Notes: generated from the letters alone by a model not told the origin. Shown: positions 1-8,018, counted from the first letter of the stretch. The stretch: 34,185 nucleotides of DNA from Pseudomonas sp. GD03858 (GCF_029840925.1 NZ_JAOCDM010000050.1:1-34185); one strand, 5' to 3'. Made by a program: numbers and translations.

Positions 1-15
1 CCGCAAAGCGGCCCC
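1..15. repeat. Tail of a GC-rich intergenic repeat (truncated by the window edge)
   Basis: The first 15 bases match the inner end of the inverted repeat found between hemC and algR (26981-27095), and resemble the repeat at the other window end. Only part is visible. It sits 7 bases beyond the stop of the TauD-type gene, so it may act as its 3' hairpin, which is an inference. Confidence 0.5.
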
Positions 16-22
16 AACGATC

Positions 23-928
23 TCAGCCTTTACGCGTGGTCCGGCTCAACTGCCCATCGACGCCCACCGGCACCTCGCCAGCCAGGGTCACGCGGCGCAC
101 GATGCGCGGCTGGGTACCGTAGTCATCCACCGCATAGTGCTGGGTCGCGCGGTTGTCCCAGATCGCCACGTCCCCTGCCTGCCAGCGCCAGCGCACGGTG
201 TTCTCCAGCCGCGTGACATGCCCTTGCAGCAGCGCGAACAAGTGCTGCGAGTCGGCCAGCGAATAGCCCTTGATGCGCTTGACGAAGTGCCCCAGCTGCA
301 ACGCCCGCTCGCCGCTGAGCGGATGCACGCGCACCACCGGGTGCTCGGTCTCGTACACCGTCGAAGTGAACACCTTGCGGTAACGCTCCAGCTTGGCCGG
401 ATCGACATCCGGCTTCACGCTGGCATAGTCGTATTCGTTGCTGTGCACCGCCCACAGCTTGTCGGCCAGTTCGCGCAGCGGCACGGGCAGTTCCTGGTAG
501 GCCGCGGCGGTGTTGGCCCACACCGTGTCGCCGCCCGAGGCCGGGGCCACCACGCTGCGCAGGATCGAGGCCTTGGGGTAGGCATCGACGAAGGTCACGT
601 CGGTGTGCCATGAGTTGGCCCGCTGGCCTTCGGCGCCATCGAGCTGGAGCAGATAGTGGGTGCCGTCGACCACCGGCACCGTGGGGTGGGCGATCGGTTC
701 GCCGAGCAGTTGGGCGAACGCCTCCTGGCCGACATCGTCCAGGTGCGTCTGCCCACGGAAGAAGATCACCTTGTGCCGCACCAGCGCGGCCTGGATGGCC
801 TCGACAGTGGCCGGGGCAAGATCGGCGGACAGCTCGATGCCGCGAATCTCGGCGCCGATGCGCCCGGCAACGGGATGGATGTCGAGTTCGACGGTTTGCG
901 GCGCGGTGGCCAGTGCGGCGTTGCTCAT
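23..928 (-). CDS. TauD/TfdA-family Fe(II)/2-oxoglutarate-dependent dioxygenase
   Basis: This 301-residue protein belongs to the alpha-ketoglutarate dioxygenase family that includes taurine dioxygenase. The iron ligands are visible as H108-x-D110 (SWHTD) and distal H264 (TQHYAV). R275 and R279 follow H264 by 11 and 15 residues, the same spacing as H255/R266/R270 of E. coli TauD, where these arginines bind 2-oxoglutarate and the sulfonate. The ATG at 928 was chosen because GAGGAG lies about 8 bases upstream; a longer reading frame to 1042 has no such site and would add a low-complexity leader. It lies 28 bases downstream of the sulfonate-type binding-protein gene, so the two are probably co-transcribed. 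By family knowledge such enzymes release sulfite from sulfonates, or hydroxylate sulfate esters and other acids. The substrate cannot be fixed from sequence. Confidence 0.9.
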   Translation of the reverse strand: MSNAALATAPQTVELDIHPVAGRIGAEIRGIELSADLAPATVEAIQAALVRHKVIFFRGQTHLDDVGQEAFAQLLGEPIAHPTVPVVDGTHYLLQLDGAEGQRANSWHTDVTFVDAYPKASILRSVVAPASGGDTVWANTAAAYQELPVPLRELADKLWAVHSNEYDYASVKPDVDPAKLERYRKVFTSTVYETEHPVVRVHPLSGERALQLGHFVKRIKGYSLADSQHLFALLQGHVTRLENTVRWRWQAGDVAIWDNRATQHYAVDDYGTQPRIVRRVTLAGEVPVGVDGQLSRTTRKG

Positions 929-956
929 GCTCGTGCTCCTCGGGGTTGTTGTCGGG

Positions 957-1997
957 TCAGCGGGCGGCCTGGACGGCCTGGTCCTGGCGCTGGGCGGTAT
1001 CGATGAAACGGGGTTCGATCCAGTCGGCCACCTGGAAGCCACGCCGGATCAGGCGCTCCCTGGCGGCGAGGTCCACGCCTTGTTGCAGCAGGGCGACGAA
1101 GCCGGCATCCAGGCGTGGGTCGAAGTAGTCGGCGAGGTTCTCCTGGGCCAGGTCGTCGCGCAGGATCGACTTCGGCCAATTGGCCGTGCTCGCCACCAGC
1201 TCCACATAGGCTTCGCGGTTGCGTTCGTCGCGCAGCCATTTCACCGCCCGCTCCTGGGCGTTGACCACGCGCTGCACCAGGTCGGGGTGCTGGCGGATGA
1301 ATTCGCCGGTGCCCAGCAGCACCGCCTGGGTGCTGCCGGCACCCTTGAGGTCGCGCGAGTTGACCGGTAGTTCGACCAGCCCGCGCTCGCGCAGCGACAG
1401 CAGGTTGGACAGGCCCCAGGTAGCGTCGATCTGCTTGGCCGCCAGCGCTGCGTTGGCGGCGTTGAAATCGAGGTTGATGACTTTCAGTTCTCGCTCGGAC
1501 AGCCCCTGGCTGGCCAGGGCGCTGGCGAACGACAGCTGGTTGGCGGTACCACGGAACACCGCCACGCGCTTGCCCTTGAGGTCCTGCAGGCTATGGATGC
1601 CCGAGCCCGGCACCACGCCGAGGTAGCTCTTCACCCCACGCACGCCAGCCGACAGCACGCGGGTGTCGAGGCCGTTGGCCTTGCCGATGATGGCGGCCAG
1701 GTCACCCAGGTAGGCGAAGTCCGCCTGGCCGTTGGCCAGCGCTTCGTTGACGACGGGACCGGCACCCTTGAAGAAACGCCAGTCGATGCGGATGCCGTCC
1801 TTGGCGAACTCGTTCTCCAGCAGCTGTTGGTCGCGCAGCACATCCACCACGCCGCCGGCGCTGGGCTTGCTGCCGGCGCTGAGGTCCGGCACGGCAATGC
1901 GGATCACATCGGGCTGGACGGCATGGGCCGCCATGGGCAAGGCGCTCAACAGGGCGGCGAGCAATGGGCTGAGCAAATGGCGGAAGGGGGTTCTCAT
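957..1997 (-). CDS. Periplasmic substrate-binding protein of a sulfonate/nitrate/taurine-type ABC transporter
   Basis: This 346-residue protein has an N-terminal signal peptide (hydrophobic residues about 8-26, AHA cleavage site before VQPD) and an SsuA/TauA-like periplasmic-binding fold. Supporting segments are ADFAYLGD near residue 97, VAVFRGTANQ, and the linked IDATWGLSN region that in this family lines the ligand cleft. AAGGAG about 8 bases before the ATG supports the start. It precedes the TauD-type gene on the same strand and is divergent from the permease/ATPase genes at 2297, so its transport partners are encoded on the other side of a shared 299-bp promoter region. The ligand is probably a sulfonate or related organosulfur anion, by family membership and neighbours only. 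Confidence 0.88.
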   Translation of the reverse strand: MRTPFRHLLSPLLAALLSALPMAAHAVQPDVIRIAVPDLSAGSKPSAGGVVDVLRDQQLLENEFAKDGIRIDWRFFKGAGPVVNEALANGQADFAYLGDLAAIIGKANGLDTRVLSAGVRGVKSYLGVVPGSGIHSLQDLKGKRVAVFRGTANQLSFASALASQGLSERELKVINLDFNAANAALAAKQIDATWGLSNLLSLRERGLVELPVNSRDLKGAGSTQAVLLGTGEFIRQHPDLVQRVVNAQERAVKWLRDERNREAYVELVASTANWPKSILRDDLAQENLADYFDPRLDAGFVALLQQGVDLAARERLIRRGFQVADWIEPRFIDTAQRQDQAVQAAR

Positions 1998-2296
1998 GGC
2001 AAGGCTCCTTGGCAGGCTGCCACCGGCGATGGCCGGCGCTATGGGCCAGAAGCTAGGCAGGTCCGGTTAGAACCTACAAAGATCAAAACTTCATTTTTTA
2101 GTAACCAAATGACATAAACCAAGTGGAATGCGGGCCTGCGAGCGGCTTGCAGGACATGCATGGAAAATATGAGGAAAACGCAACGGGGCGAGGCTTTCGC
2201 AGGCATCGGGCGCATGTTCTTATCCCTTGAATACTATTTATGTGATTTTTTAATTCCATAAATGAATAAACAAGGAACGGTTTGGGAGATGCCTCG
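1998..2296. promoter_or_regulatory. Divergent promoter region between binding-protein and permease genes
   Basis: This 299-bp stretch has no gene. It is clearly more AT-rich than its surroundings, especially 2075-2275. It contains a perfect 7-bp inverted repeat ATTTATG (2236-2242) / CATAAAT (2257-2263) with a 14-base spacer, 33 bases before the permease ATG, and a weaker AGGT...ACCT pair near 2060-2076. The layout suits binding by a LysR-type regulator such as CysB, but no consensus is clear enough to name one. No copy of the palindrome found before the GntR gene was seen here. Confidence 0.45.
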
Positions 2297-3880
2297 ATGA
2301 GCGAAGTCTTGAGCGCAAGTCTGCGCCGCCTGTGGGGGCCGCTGCGCGGCCCTTTCGCGGCGCAAGGCCGCTCCTACCTGCCGTGGGTCGTGCCGTTGGC
2401 GGTGACGGCCTTGTGGATCGTCGCCAGCCGTGAGCACTGGATGAGCGAGCAGATCCTGCCGGCCCCGGCCCTGGTCTGGCAGAGCGCGCTGGAGTTCGGC
2501 TCCGGCGAGCTCTGGGGTCATCTGTGGATAAGTCTGCAACGCCTGCTCTGGGGGCTGCTGGCGGGGATCGCCAGCGGCCTGCTGCTGGGCACCTGGCTGG
2601 GCGGATCGCGGCGGGCGCAGACCCTGGTGCTGCCGACCTTCATCGCCCTGGCGCAGATCCCGACGCTGGCCTGGATTCCGCTGTTCATGCTGTTCTTCGG
2701 CATCGGCGAACTGCTCAAGCTGGTGGTGCTGGTCAAGGCGGTGGTGGTTCCGGTCACGCTGCATACCCTGGTTGGCGTGCGCGATGCCCAGCCCAAGCTG
2801 CGCGAAGCCGCCGCCGTCCTGCGCCTGCCTGCGCGCCTGCTGTTCCTGCGCCTGCTGCTGCCCGCGGCGCTGCCGGCATTTCTCGCCGGGACGCGGCTGG
2901 CACTGGCCACCGGCTGGACCTCGCTGCTGGCGGTGGAGTTGCTGGCCTCCAGCGAGGGCATCGGCTACCTGATGGTCTGGGGACGACAGCTGTTCATGCT
3001 CGACCTGGTGTTCCTCTGCATCCTCGTGATCGGCCTGGTCGGCGCGCTGATGGACCGTGGTTTCTCACGCCTTGAACGCAGCCTGCTGCACTGGCCGCAG
3101 CCACCCACCGGCGAACAGGTTCGCGCCACCGTCCCGCGCGGCTGGCAAAGCCTGCTGCTACCCGTGGCCCTGCTGGTGCTGTGGCAGGCAGCCAACCGCT
3201 TCGGCTGGGTCGACGCCAATATCCTCACTTCACCGCTGGACGTTCTGCGCAACCTGTATGCCGGGGTGCTCGACGGCTCACTGCCCGAAGCCCTGCGCCT
3301 GAGCCTGCAACGCACCCTCGCCGGGCTGCTGCTCGGCGGTGGCGCGGGCTTCGCCCTGGGCCTGCTGCTGGGCTTGTCGGCCAACGCCGAGCGCCTGCTC
3401 GGCCCGAGCCTGGCGGCGTTGCGCCAGGTGGCGCTGTTCGCCTGGGTGCCCTTGCTCACCGCCTGGTTCGGCCTGGGCGAGGGCGCCAAGCTGGTGTTCG
3501 TCGCGTTGGCGGCGTTCTTCCCGCTGCTGATCGCCACCCAGCGCGGCATCGCCAGCCTGTCGCCGCAGTTGGGCGAAGCGGCGCAGGCGCTGCGTCTGGA
3601 TCTGCCCCATCGCTTGCGCCTGCTGGTGCTACCCGGCGCCGCCCCGGCGATTTTCGCCGGCCTGCGCTTGTCGCTGATCTATGCCTGGCTCGGCACCATC
3701 GGCGCCGAATACTTCATGCCTTCGGACGGCGGTATCGCCAGCCTGATGATCGGCGCCCAGCAATTGTTCCGCATGGACCAGGTGATGGCCGCCATGGTCC
3801 TGATCGGCCTGGTCGGCGCCCTGCTCGGCCATCTTGGCCAACGCCTCGAATCGCGCGCCACGCGCTGGAGATCCGCATGA
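2297..3880 (+). CDS. Tandem-fused ABC transporter permease (two SsuC-like modules in one chain)
   Basis: At 527 residues this is about twice the length of a usual SsuC/TauC permease (about 260). It contains two homologous membrane modules. Each carries the permease coupling (EAA) loop: EAAAVLRLPARLLFL near residue 175 and EAAQALRLDLPHRLRLL near residue 430, each followed by an LPxAxPA(I/F)xAG segment. Each half has about six hydrophobic segments, and an internal linker of about 30 polar residues joins them near residue 260. GGGAGA about 7 bases upstream supports the ATG at 2297; a TTG 15 bases earlier is an unlikely start. The stop overlaps the ATPase start (ATGA). A single chain would replace the usual permease dimer; this is inferred. 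Confidence 0.9.
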   Translation: MSEVLSASLRRLWGPLRGPFAAQGRSYLPWVVPLAVTALWIVASREHWMSEQILPAPALVWQSALEFGSGELWGHLWISLQRLLWGLLAGIASGLLLGTWLGGSRRAQTLVLPTFIALAQIPTLAWIPLFMLFFGIGELLKLVVLVKAVVVPVTLHTLVGVRDAQPKLREAAAVLRLPARLLFLRLLLPAALPAFLAGTRLALATGWTSLLAVELLASSEGIGYLMVWGRQLFMLDLVFLCILVIGLVGALMDRGFSRLERSLLHWPQPPTGEQVRATVPRGWQSLLLPVALLVLWQAANRFGWVDANILTSPLDVLRNLYAGVLDGSLPEALRLSLQRTLAGLLLGGGAGFALGLLLGLSANAERLLGPSLAALRQVALFAWVPLLTAWFGLGEGAKLVFVALAAFFPLLIATQRGIASLSPQLGEAAQALRLDLPHRLRLLVLPGAAPAIFAGLRLSLIYAWLGTIGAEYFMPSDGGIASLMIGAQQLFRMDQVMAAMVLIGLVGALLGHLGQRLESRATRWRSA

Positions 3881-4737
3881 ACGCATTCATCACCCCGGCC
3901 CTGCACGCGGCCAACCAAGCCGACGCCACGCCCGCCCTGGTCAGCTTCGAGCAGGTCGGCAAGACCTTCAGCGTGGATGGCCAGCCATTCGAGGCGATCC
4001 GCCAGTTCGACCTGTCGATCGACGAAGGCGAGTTCATCGCCATCGTCGGCGCCTCCGGCTGCGGCAAGTCCACCCTGCTGCGCCTGCTGGTCGGCCTGGA
4101 TACCGACTACAGCGGCATCATCCGGGTCGACGGCCAGGCGGTCGGGGGCATCGGCGGCGAGCGCGGCATCGTGTTCCAGGAGCCTCGCCTGTTTCCCTGG
4201 CTGACGGTGGCGCAGAACATCGGCCTGGGCTTGGTCAACGACCGACTGACCCAGGGCGAGCGCGCCCGACGCATACATCAGCACGTGCAACTGGTCGGGC
4301 TGGTCGGCTTCGAGTCGGCCTACCCGCACCAGCTTTCCGGGGGCATGGCGCAGCGTGTGGCGATCGCCCGGGGCCTGGTCGCCAGCCCCAGGATCCTGCT
4401 GCTGGACGAGCCGTTCGGTGCCCTCGACGCCCTGACCCGCCAGCAACTGCAGGATGAGCTGCTGGCGATACGCGAGCGCTCGGGGATCACCATCCTGCTG
4501 GTCACCCACGATGCCGAGGAAGCGACCTACCTGGCCGACCGGGTGGTGGTGCTGGAGCCAAGGCCAGGGCGGATCAAGGCCGTGGTGCAGGTCGACCTGC
4601 CGCACCCGCGCCAGCGTACCGGCGTGGCGTTGCATGGATTGCGCGAGAAGGTCTTGCACCAGATCACCGGCGATGGCGTCAACCCAGCGCCCGCAGGTAA
4701 TCCCAAGGATAGATCCCGCGCTCATGCCCATCGCTGA
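3877..4737 (+). CDS. ABC transporter ATPase, SsuB/TauB type
   Basis: This 286-residue ATPase energises the adjacent fused permease. It shows Walker A GASGCGKST (58-66), the Q-loop VFQEPRLFPWLT, signature LSGGMAQR (153-160), Walker B LLLDEP (174-179) with the FGALD D-loop, and the switch histidine in VTHD. The RLFPWLT stretch is typical of nitrate/sulfonate/taurine importers. Its ATG overlaps the permease stop as ATGA, indicating translational coupling. The last 59 bases overlap, tail to tail, the DUF971 gene on the other strand, so the C-terminal tail (about 20 residues after GDGVN, rich in Pro, Arg and His) is probably not conserved. Confidence 0.92.
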   Translation: MNAFITPALHAANQADATPALVSFEQVGKTFSVDGQPFEAIRQFDLSIDEGEFIAIVGASGCGKSTLLRLLVGLDTDYSGIIRVDGQAVGGIGGERGIVFQEPRLFPWLTVAQNIGLGLVNDRLTQGERARRIHQHVQLVGLVGFESAYPHQLSGGMAQRVAIARGLVASPRILLLDEPFGALDALTRQQLQDELLAIRERSGITILLVTHDAEEATYLADRVVVLEPRPGRIKAVVQVDLPHPRQRTGVALHGLREKVLHQITGDGVNPAPAGNPKDRSRAHAHR

Positions 4738-4954
4738 ACAGCAACTGCAGCCCATACCCCTGCATCTCGATCCGCGCCACCCGTACATCGTCACGCACCA
4801 GTGAAACAGCGCCCTGCAAGCGCGCCGCCCGGCACTGCGAGCACGGGCAGGCGCCACGCAACCGAGCGTGGCTGATGACCTGCCGCGCCTTCGCCCACTG
4901 CACCAGCAGCTCGCCCTGGGCGCGTCGGTTGCGCAGCGCCAGGGGCATCTCCAT
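4679..4954 (-). CDS. DUF971 (GBBH-like N-terminal domain) protein
   Basis: This small 91-residue protein consists of one DUF971/GBBH-like_N domain. It has the characteristic LRGACPCSQCRAA cysteine cluster, the LVRDDVRVARIEMQGYGLQLLFSDGH core and the terminal GIYPWDYLRAL motif. In known proteins this domain is the N-terminal zinc-binding part of gamma-butyrobetaine hydroxylase and the C-terminal domain of the Fe-S scaffold HCF101. Stand-alone versions have no proven role. The ATG at 4954 shares a base with the stop of the HEAT-repeat gene (TGATG), so it is the last gene of the GntR operon; GTG at 4957 and ATG at 4948 are alternative starts. A role in Fe-S or metal handling for the operon's redox enzyme is inference. 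Confidence 0.82.
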   Translation of the reverse strand: MEMPLALRNRRAQGELLVQWAKARQVISHARLRGACPCSQCRAARLQGAVSLVRDDVRVARIEMQGYGLQLLFSDGHERGIYPWDYLRALG

Positions 4955-5919
4955 CACGCCGCCCCCTGCAACTGCGCCAGGGCGATGCGCACAGCCTTGC
5001 GTACCTCTGGATCACTGTCGGCCTCGGCTGCATGCAGCGCCGGCAGCGCCCTGGCCTGGCCCAGCTCCCCGAGCGCCAGCGCGGCTTCCTTGCGCAGGTT
5101 GGCGATGCCATGGCCAAGCAGGCCCGCCAGTCCATCGAGCGCGCCAGCATGACGCAGACGGCCCAACGCGCGGGCGGCGCGCAACCGCACCTGCCAATAG
5201 CCGTCGCTCAACGCCGCGATCAACGCCTGGCCGGCCTCGTCGTGACCCACCTTGCCCAGCGTGCTCGCCGCTTCCTCGCGCACCTGCCAGGCTTCGTCCG
5301 CCAGTGCGCCGATCAGCGCGGGCAGCACCGTGGTATCGCTGGCCAGGCCGAGGGCGCCAATGGCGGCACGTCGAACCTCGGTGTCCGTCTCGCTCGCCGC
5401 GAGCCGGGCCAATGCCGGCAGAGCCGGTTCATGCTTGAGCCAGCCAAGAATGCCCACCGCCTCCCGGCGCACGCTGGCATCGGCGTCCGCCAGCGCCCGC
5501 AGCGCCGGCCCGGCGGCGTCCTCCAGGCGCAGTTCGCGCAAGGCCCGCAAGGCACTGGCGCGGACGAAGGCATCGGCATGATCGACCCAGGGCAGGATCA
5601 ACCGGCCCGCCTGCGCGGTCTTCAGCTCGCTCAGGCTCTGCGCGGCAGCCACCCGCACGGCTTCGGCGGGATCGGCCAACGCGGCGCACAGGTCTTGCAC
5701 CACCTCCGGCGCTTCCCAGGCCTCCAGCAGGCGCGCCGCCTCGGCGCGCACTTCGGCCACAGGGTCACGGCGCAGGGCAGCGGTCAGCCAGGGCAAGGCA
5801 TCCGGATCTTCCAGGTCGGCCAAGTCGATCAGGGTGATACGGCGTACGCTGGCATCGCTATCGGCCAGACGGGGCAGCAGGATGAGGATGTCGGGGTTGT
5901 CGGTGATTCGTTCAGTCAT
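4954..5919 (-). CDS. HEAT-repeat (PBS-lyase-like) protein
   Basis: The whole 321-residue protein is built of about ten HEAT-like repeats of about 31 residues. Each has a helix ending in an (A/D)xxxVR(R/A/K)xA pattern; VR occurs at the equivalent place in nearly every repeat. There is no signal peptide or catalytic motif. Such repeats form a curved scaffold for protein-protein contacts, and in the PBS-lyase subgroup they often accompany cofactor-attachment or redox enzymes. The gene lies 36 bases after the AprB-like ferredoxin and overlaps the DUF971 start, so it acts with this operon, possibly as assembly chaperone for the flavoprotein-ferredoxin pair (inference). GGAAG lies about 8 bases before the ATG. 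Confidence 0.85.
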   Translation of the reverse strand: MTERITDNPDILILLPRLADSDASVRRITLIDLADLEDPDALPWLTAALRRDPVAEVRAEAARLLEAWEAPEVVQDLCAALADPAEAVRVAAAQSLSELKTAQAGRLILPWVDHADAFVRASALRALRELRLEDAAGPALRALADADASVRREAVGILGWLKHEPALPALARLAASETDTEVRRAAIGALGLASDTTVLPALIGALADEAWQVREEAASTLGKVGHDEAGQALIAALSDGYWQVRLRAARALGRLRHAGALDGLAGLLGHGIANLRKEAALALGELGQARALPALHAAEADSDPEVRKAVRIALAQLQGAA

Positions 5920-5955
5920 GGCAAGCTTCCACGGCGCAATCGAGTGAGGAGCGTT

Positions 5956-6201
5956 TCAACGCAGCAGGTAAGGGATATCCACCTTCACCGCGCCAGTGGG
6001 GCAGTCCTTCTCGCAGGGCATGCAGTACCAGCATTCGTCGAAGGCCATGTAGGCCTTTTGCGTGGCCGGGTTGATGGCCAGCAGGTCCATGGGGCAGACC
6101 TCGACGCAGACGGTGCAGCCTTTCTCGGCGATGCACTTGTCTTCGTCGATGGTGACCGGGGCACTGCTGCGAAAGAAGATTTCCTGGGGTTGGTAGGCCA
6201 T
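5956..6201 (-). CDS. AprB-like ferredoxin with two [4Fe-4S] clusters
   Basis: This 81-residue protein has two cluster motifs: C23-x5-C29-x2-C32-x3-C36-P and C57-x2-C60-x2-C63-x3-C67-P. The first has the enlarged spacing, and the second the CWxC tryptophan (W58), both recalling the beta subunit of dissimilatory adenylylsulfate reductase (AprB). AprB is longer (about 150 residues) and has a C-terminal tail that wraps around AprA; here the protein ends soon after the second cluster, so that tail is missing. GAGGA precedes the ATG. The gene follows the AprA-like flavoprotein, its presumed electron partner. A general 2[4Fe-4S] ferredoxin remains possible if the pairing is wrong. Confidence 0.9.
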   Translation of the reverse strand: MAYQPQEIFFRSSAPVTIDEDKCIAEKGCTVCVEVCPMDLLAINPATQKAYMAFDECWYCMPCEKDCPTGAVKVDIPYLLR

Positions 6202-6299
6202 TTCACGGGGTCCTCGGAGCCTTCATGGGCGCCTTCGATCTATTTAGCCGAGGCGGGCACAATCCCCTGTGGGAGCAGGCTGCCTCAGGTTGTGGAAAA
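6202..6299. other. 98-bp spacer inside the operon with a REP-like remnant
   Basis: The gap between the flavoprotein and ferredoxin genes contains CCTGTGGGAGCAGGCTG at about 6276-6292. This matches the first half of the local REP sequence and then diverges. No promoter was recognised. The other junctions in this operon are overlapping or 36 bases, so this spacer is the longest in the run. Confidence 0.5.
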
Positions 6300-8018
6300 T
6301 CACGCGGTCTTGACCCGCAGGCGCTGGTACGCGGTCTGCTCTTCGGCATCCAGGGCAACCAGGTACGGCTCCACCGGCTTCTTGAAACTGGTCATCACAC
6401 CGTTCTCGCCTTTCTTCAGATGGCAATGACAGAACCACTCGGCGTCGTTGCGCTCGGGAAAATCGACCCGATGGTGATACAGCCCCCAGCGGCTCTCCTC
6501 GCGGAACAGCGATGCCCGCGCCGCCATCTCGGCGCAGTCGCGAATCACCGTGACCTCCATCGCCCGCATCAGCTCGTGGGGGTTGCTGGCCTTCATCTGC
6601 CCGAGGTCGCGCTCGATCTCGGCGAACCGCGCCAGGCCGATCTCCATCTTCTTCGTCACCTTCGGCGGCTGCAGGTAGTCGTTGACCATGCGCCGCAGCT
6701 TGTACTCGACCTGGGCCGGCGGCAGGCCATGCTCCCTGTGCAACGGCGCGAATACCCGTTCGCGCTCACGCTCGACCTGGCCGGCATCGACCTCGGCGAG
6801 CTCGCGCCCGGCCACGTATCGCGCGGCGTTGACGCCGGCAAACCAGCCGTAGGTGAAGGCGCCGAGCATGTAGTTGTGCGGCACCGCGGCCATGTCGCCC
6901 GCGGCGTACAAACCTTGCACGCTGGTCTCGGCCTTTTCGTTGACCCACACCCCCGACGCCGAGTGCCCGGAGCAGAAGCCGATCTCGGAGATGTGCATTT
7001 CGACCATGTGCTGGCGGTAGTCGGTGCCGCGCCCGGCGTGGAACTGGCCACGGCTGGGACGTTCGTTGCCGTGCAGGATCTGCTCGATGTTCTGGATGGT
7101 CTCCTCGGCCAGGTGGTCGAGCTTGAGGAACACCGGGCCGTTGCCGCCTTCGAGCTCCTGGTGGAACTCCCACATCATCTGGCCGCTCCAGTAGTCGCAC
7201 TCGATGAAGCGCTCGCCCTTGCTGTTGGCGGTGTAGCCGCCCAGCGGACCGGTGACGTAGGCACAGGCCGGACCGTTGTAGTCCTTGATCAGCGGGTTGA
7301 TCTGGAAGCACTCGAGGTTGGCCAGCTCGGCGCCGGCATGGTAGGCCATGGCATAGCCGTCGCCAGCGTTGGTCGGGTTTTCGTAGGTGCCCATCAGGTA
7401 GCCCGAGGACGGCAACCCCAGCCGCCCCGCGGCGCCACAGGCGAGGATCACCGCCTTGGCGCGAATCACCCGGAACTCGCCCGTGCGGCAATCGAAGCCC
7501 AGCACGCCCGCCGCCGCGCCATCGCCATCAAGCAGCACGCGGGTGCAGACCATGCGGTTGCTGATCTCGACCCGGGCGCGCTTGAGCTGGCGATAGAGCA
7601 CCTTCTTGATGTCGTGCCCCTCGGGCATGGGCAGCACGTAGGCGCCCATGTGGTGGACCTTTTTCACCGCGTAGTCGCCGGTCTCGTCCTTCTCGAACTT
7701 CACGCCCCAGCGGTCAAGCTGCTCGAGGGTCGCGAAACTCTTGGTGGCGTAGGCATGCACCGTGGCCTGGTTGACGATGCCATCGTTGGCGACGGTGATT
7801 TCCCGGGTGTACTGCTCGGCGGTGGCATGGCCAGGGACGATGGCGTTGTTCAGCCCGTCCATGCCCATGCTGATGGCGCCGCTGCGCTTGACGTTGGCCT
7901 TGTCCAGCAGCAATACGCGCAGGGTCTTGTCCTGCTCCTTGGCCTTGATCGCGGCCATGGGGCCGGCGGTGCCGCCACCGATCACCACGATGTCGTAGTC
8001 CTGGGTCTCGACACTCAT
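6300..8018 (-). CDS. AprA-like FAD-dependent oxidoreductase (fumarate reductase/APS reductase superfamily)
   Basis: This 572-residue flavoprotein has an N-terminal dinucleotide-binding motif GGGTAG (14-19), the acidic ribose contact DKAN (39-42), the RSGA loop (45-48) and the second FAD site GLYAAGD (369-375). The run VLLLDKANVKRSGA and the segment around GHSASGVWV (351-359) resemble adenylylsulfate reductase AprA more than succinate dehydrogenase or L-aspartate oxidase. H352 appears to align with the AprA active-site histidine. No signal peptide is seen, so it is cytoplasmic. The ATG overlaps the stop of the GntR gene (ATGA). With the AprB-like ferredoxin downstream it probably forms an AprBA-like redox pair. 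True APS reductase activity is uncertain, because a position I align with a substrate-binding arginine of AprA is Leu243 here. Confidence 0.85.
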   Translation of the reverse strand: MSVETQDYDIVVIGGGTAGPMAAIKAKEQDKTLRVLLLDKANVKRSGAISMGMDGLNNAIVPGHATAEQYTREITVANDGIVNQATVHAYATKSFATLEQLDRWGVKFEKDETGDYAVKKVHHMGAYVLPMPEGHDIKKVLYRQLKRARVEISNRMVCTRVLLDGDGAAAGVLGFDCRTGEFRVIRAKAVILACGAAGRLGLPSSGYLMGTYENPTNAGDGYAMAYHAGAELANLECFQINPLIKDYNGPACAYVTGPLGGYTANSKGERFIECDYWSGQMMWEFHQELEGGNGPVFLKLDHLAEETIQNIEQILHGNERPSRGQFHAGRGTDYRQHMVEMHISEIGFCSGHSASGVWVNEKAETSVQGLYAAGDMAAVPHNYMLGAFTYGWFAGVNAARYVAGRELAEVDAGQVERERERVFAPLHREHGLPPAQVEYKLRRMVNDYLQPPKVTKKMEIGLARFAEIERDLGQMKASNPHELMRAMEVTVIRDCAEMAARASLFREESRWGLYHHRVDFPERNDAEWFCHCHLKKGENGVMTSFKKPVEPYLVALDAEEQTAYQRLRVKTA

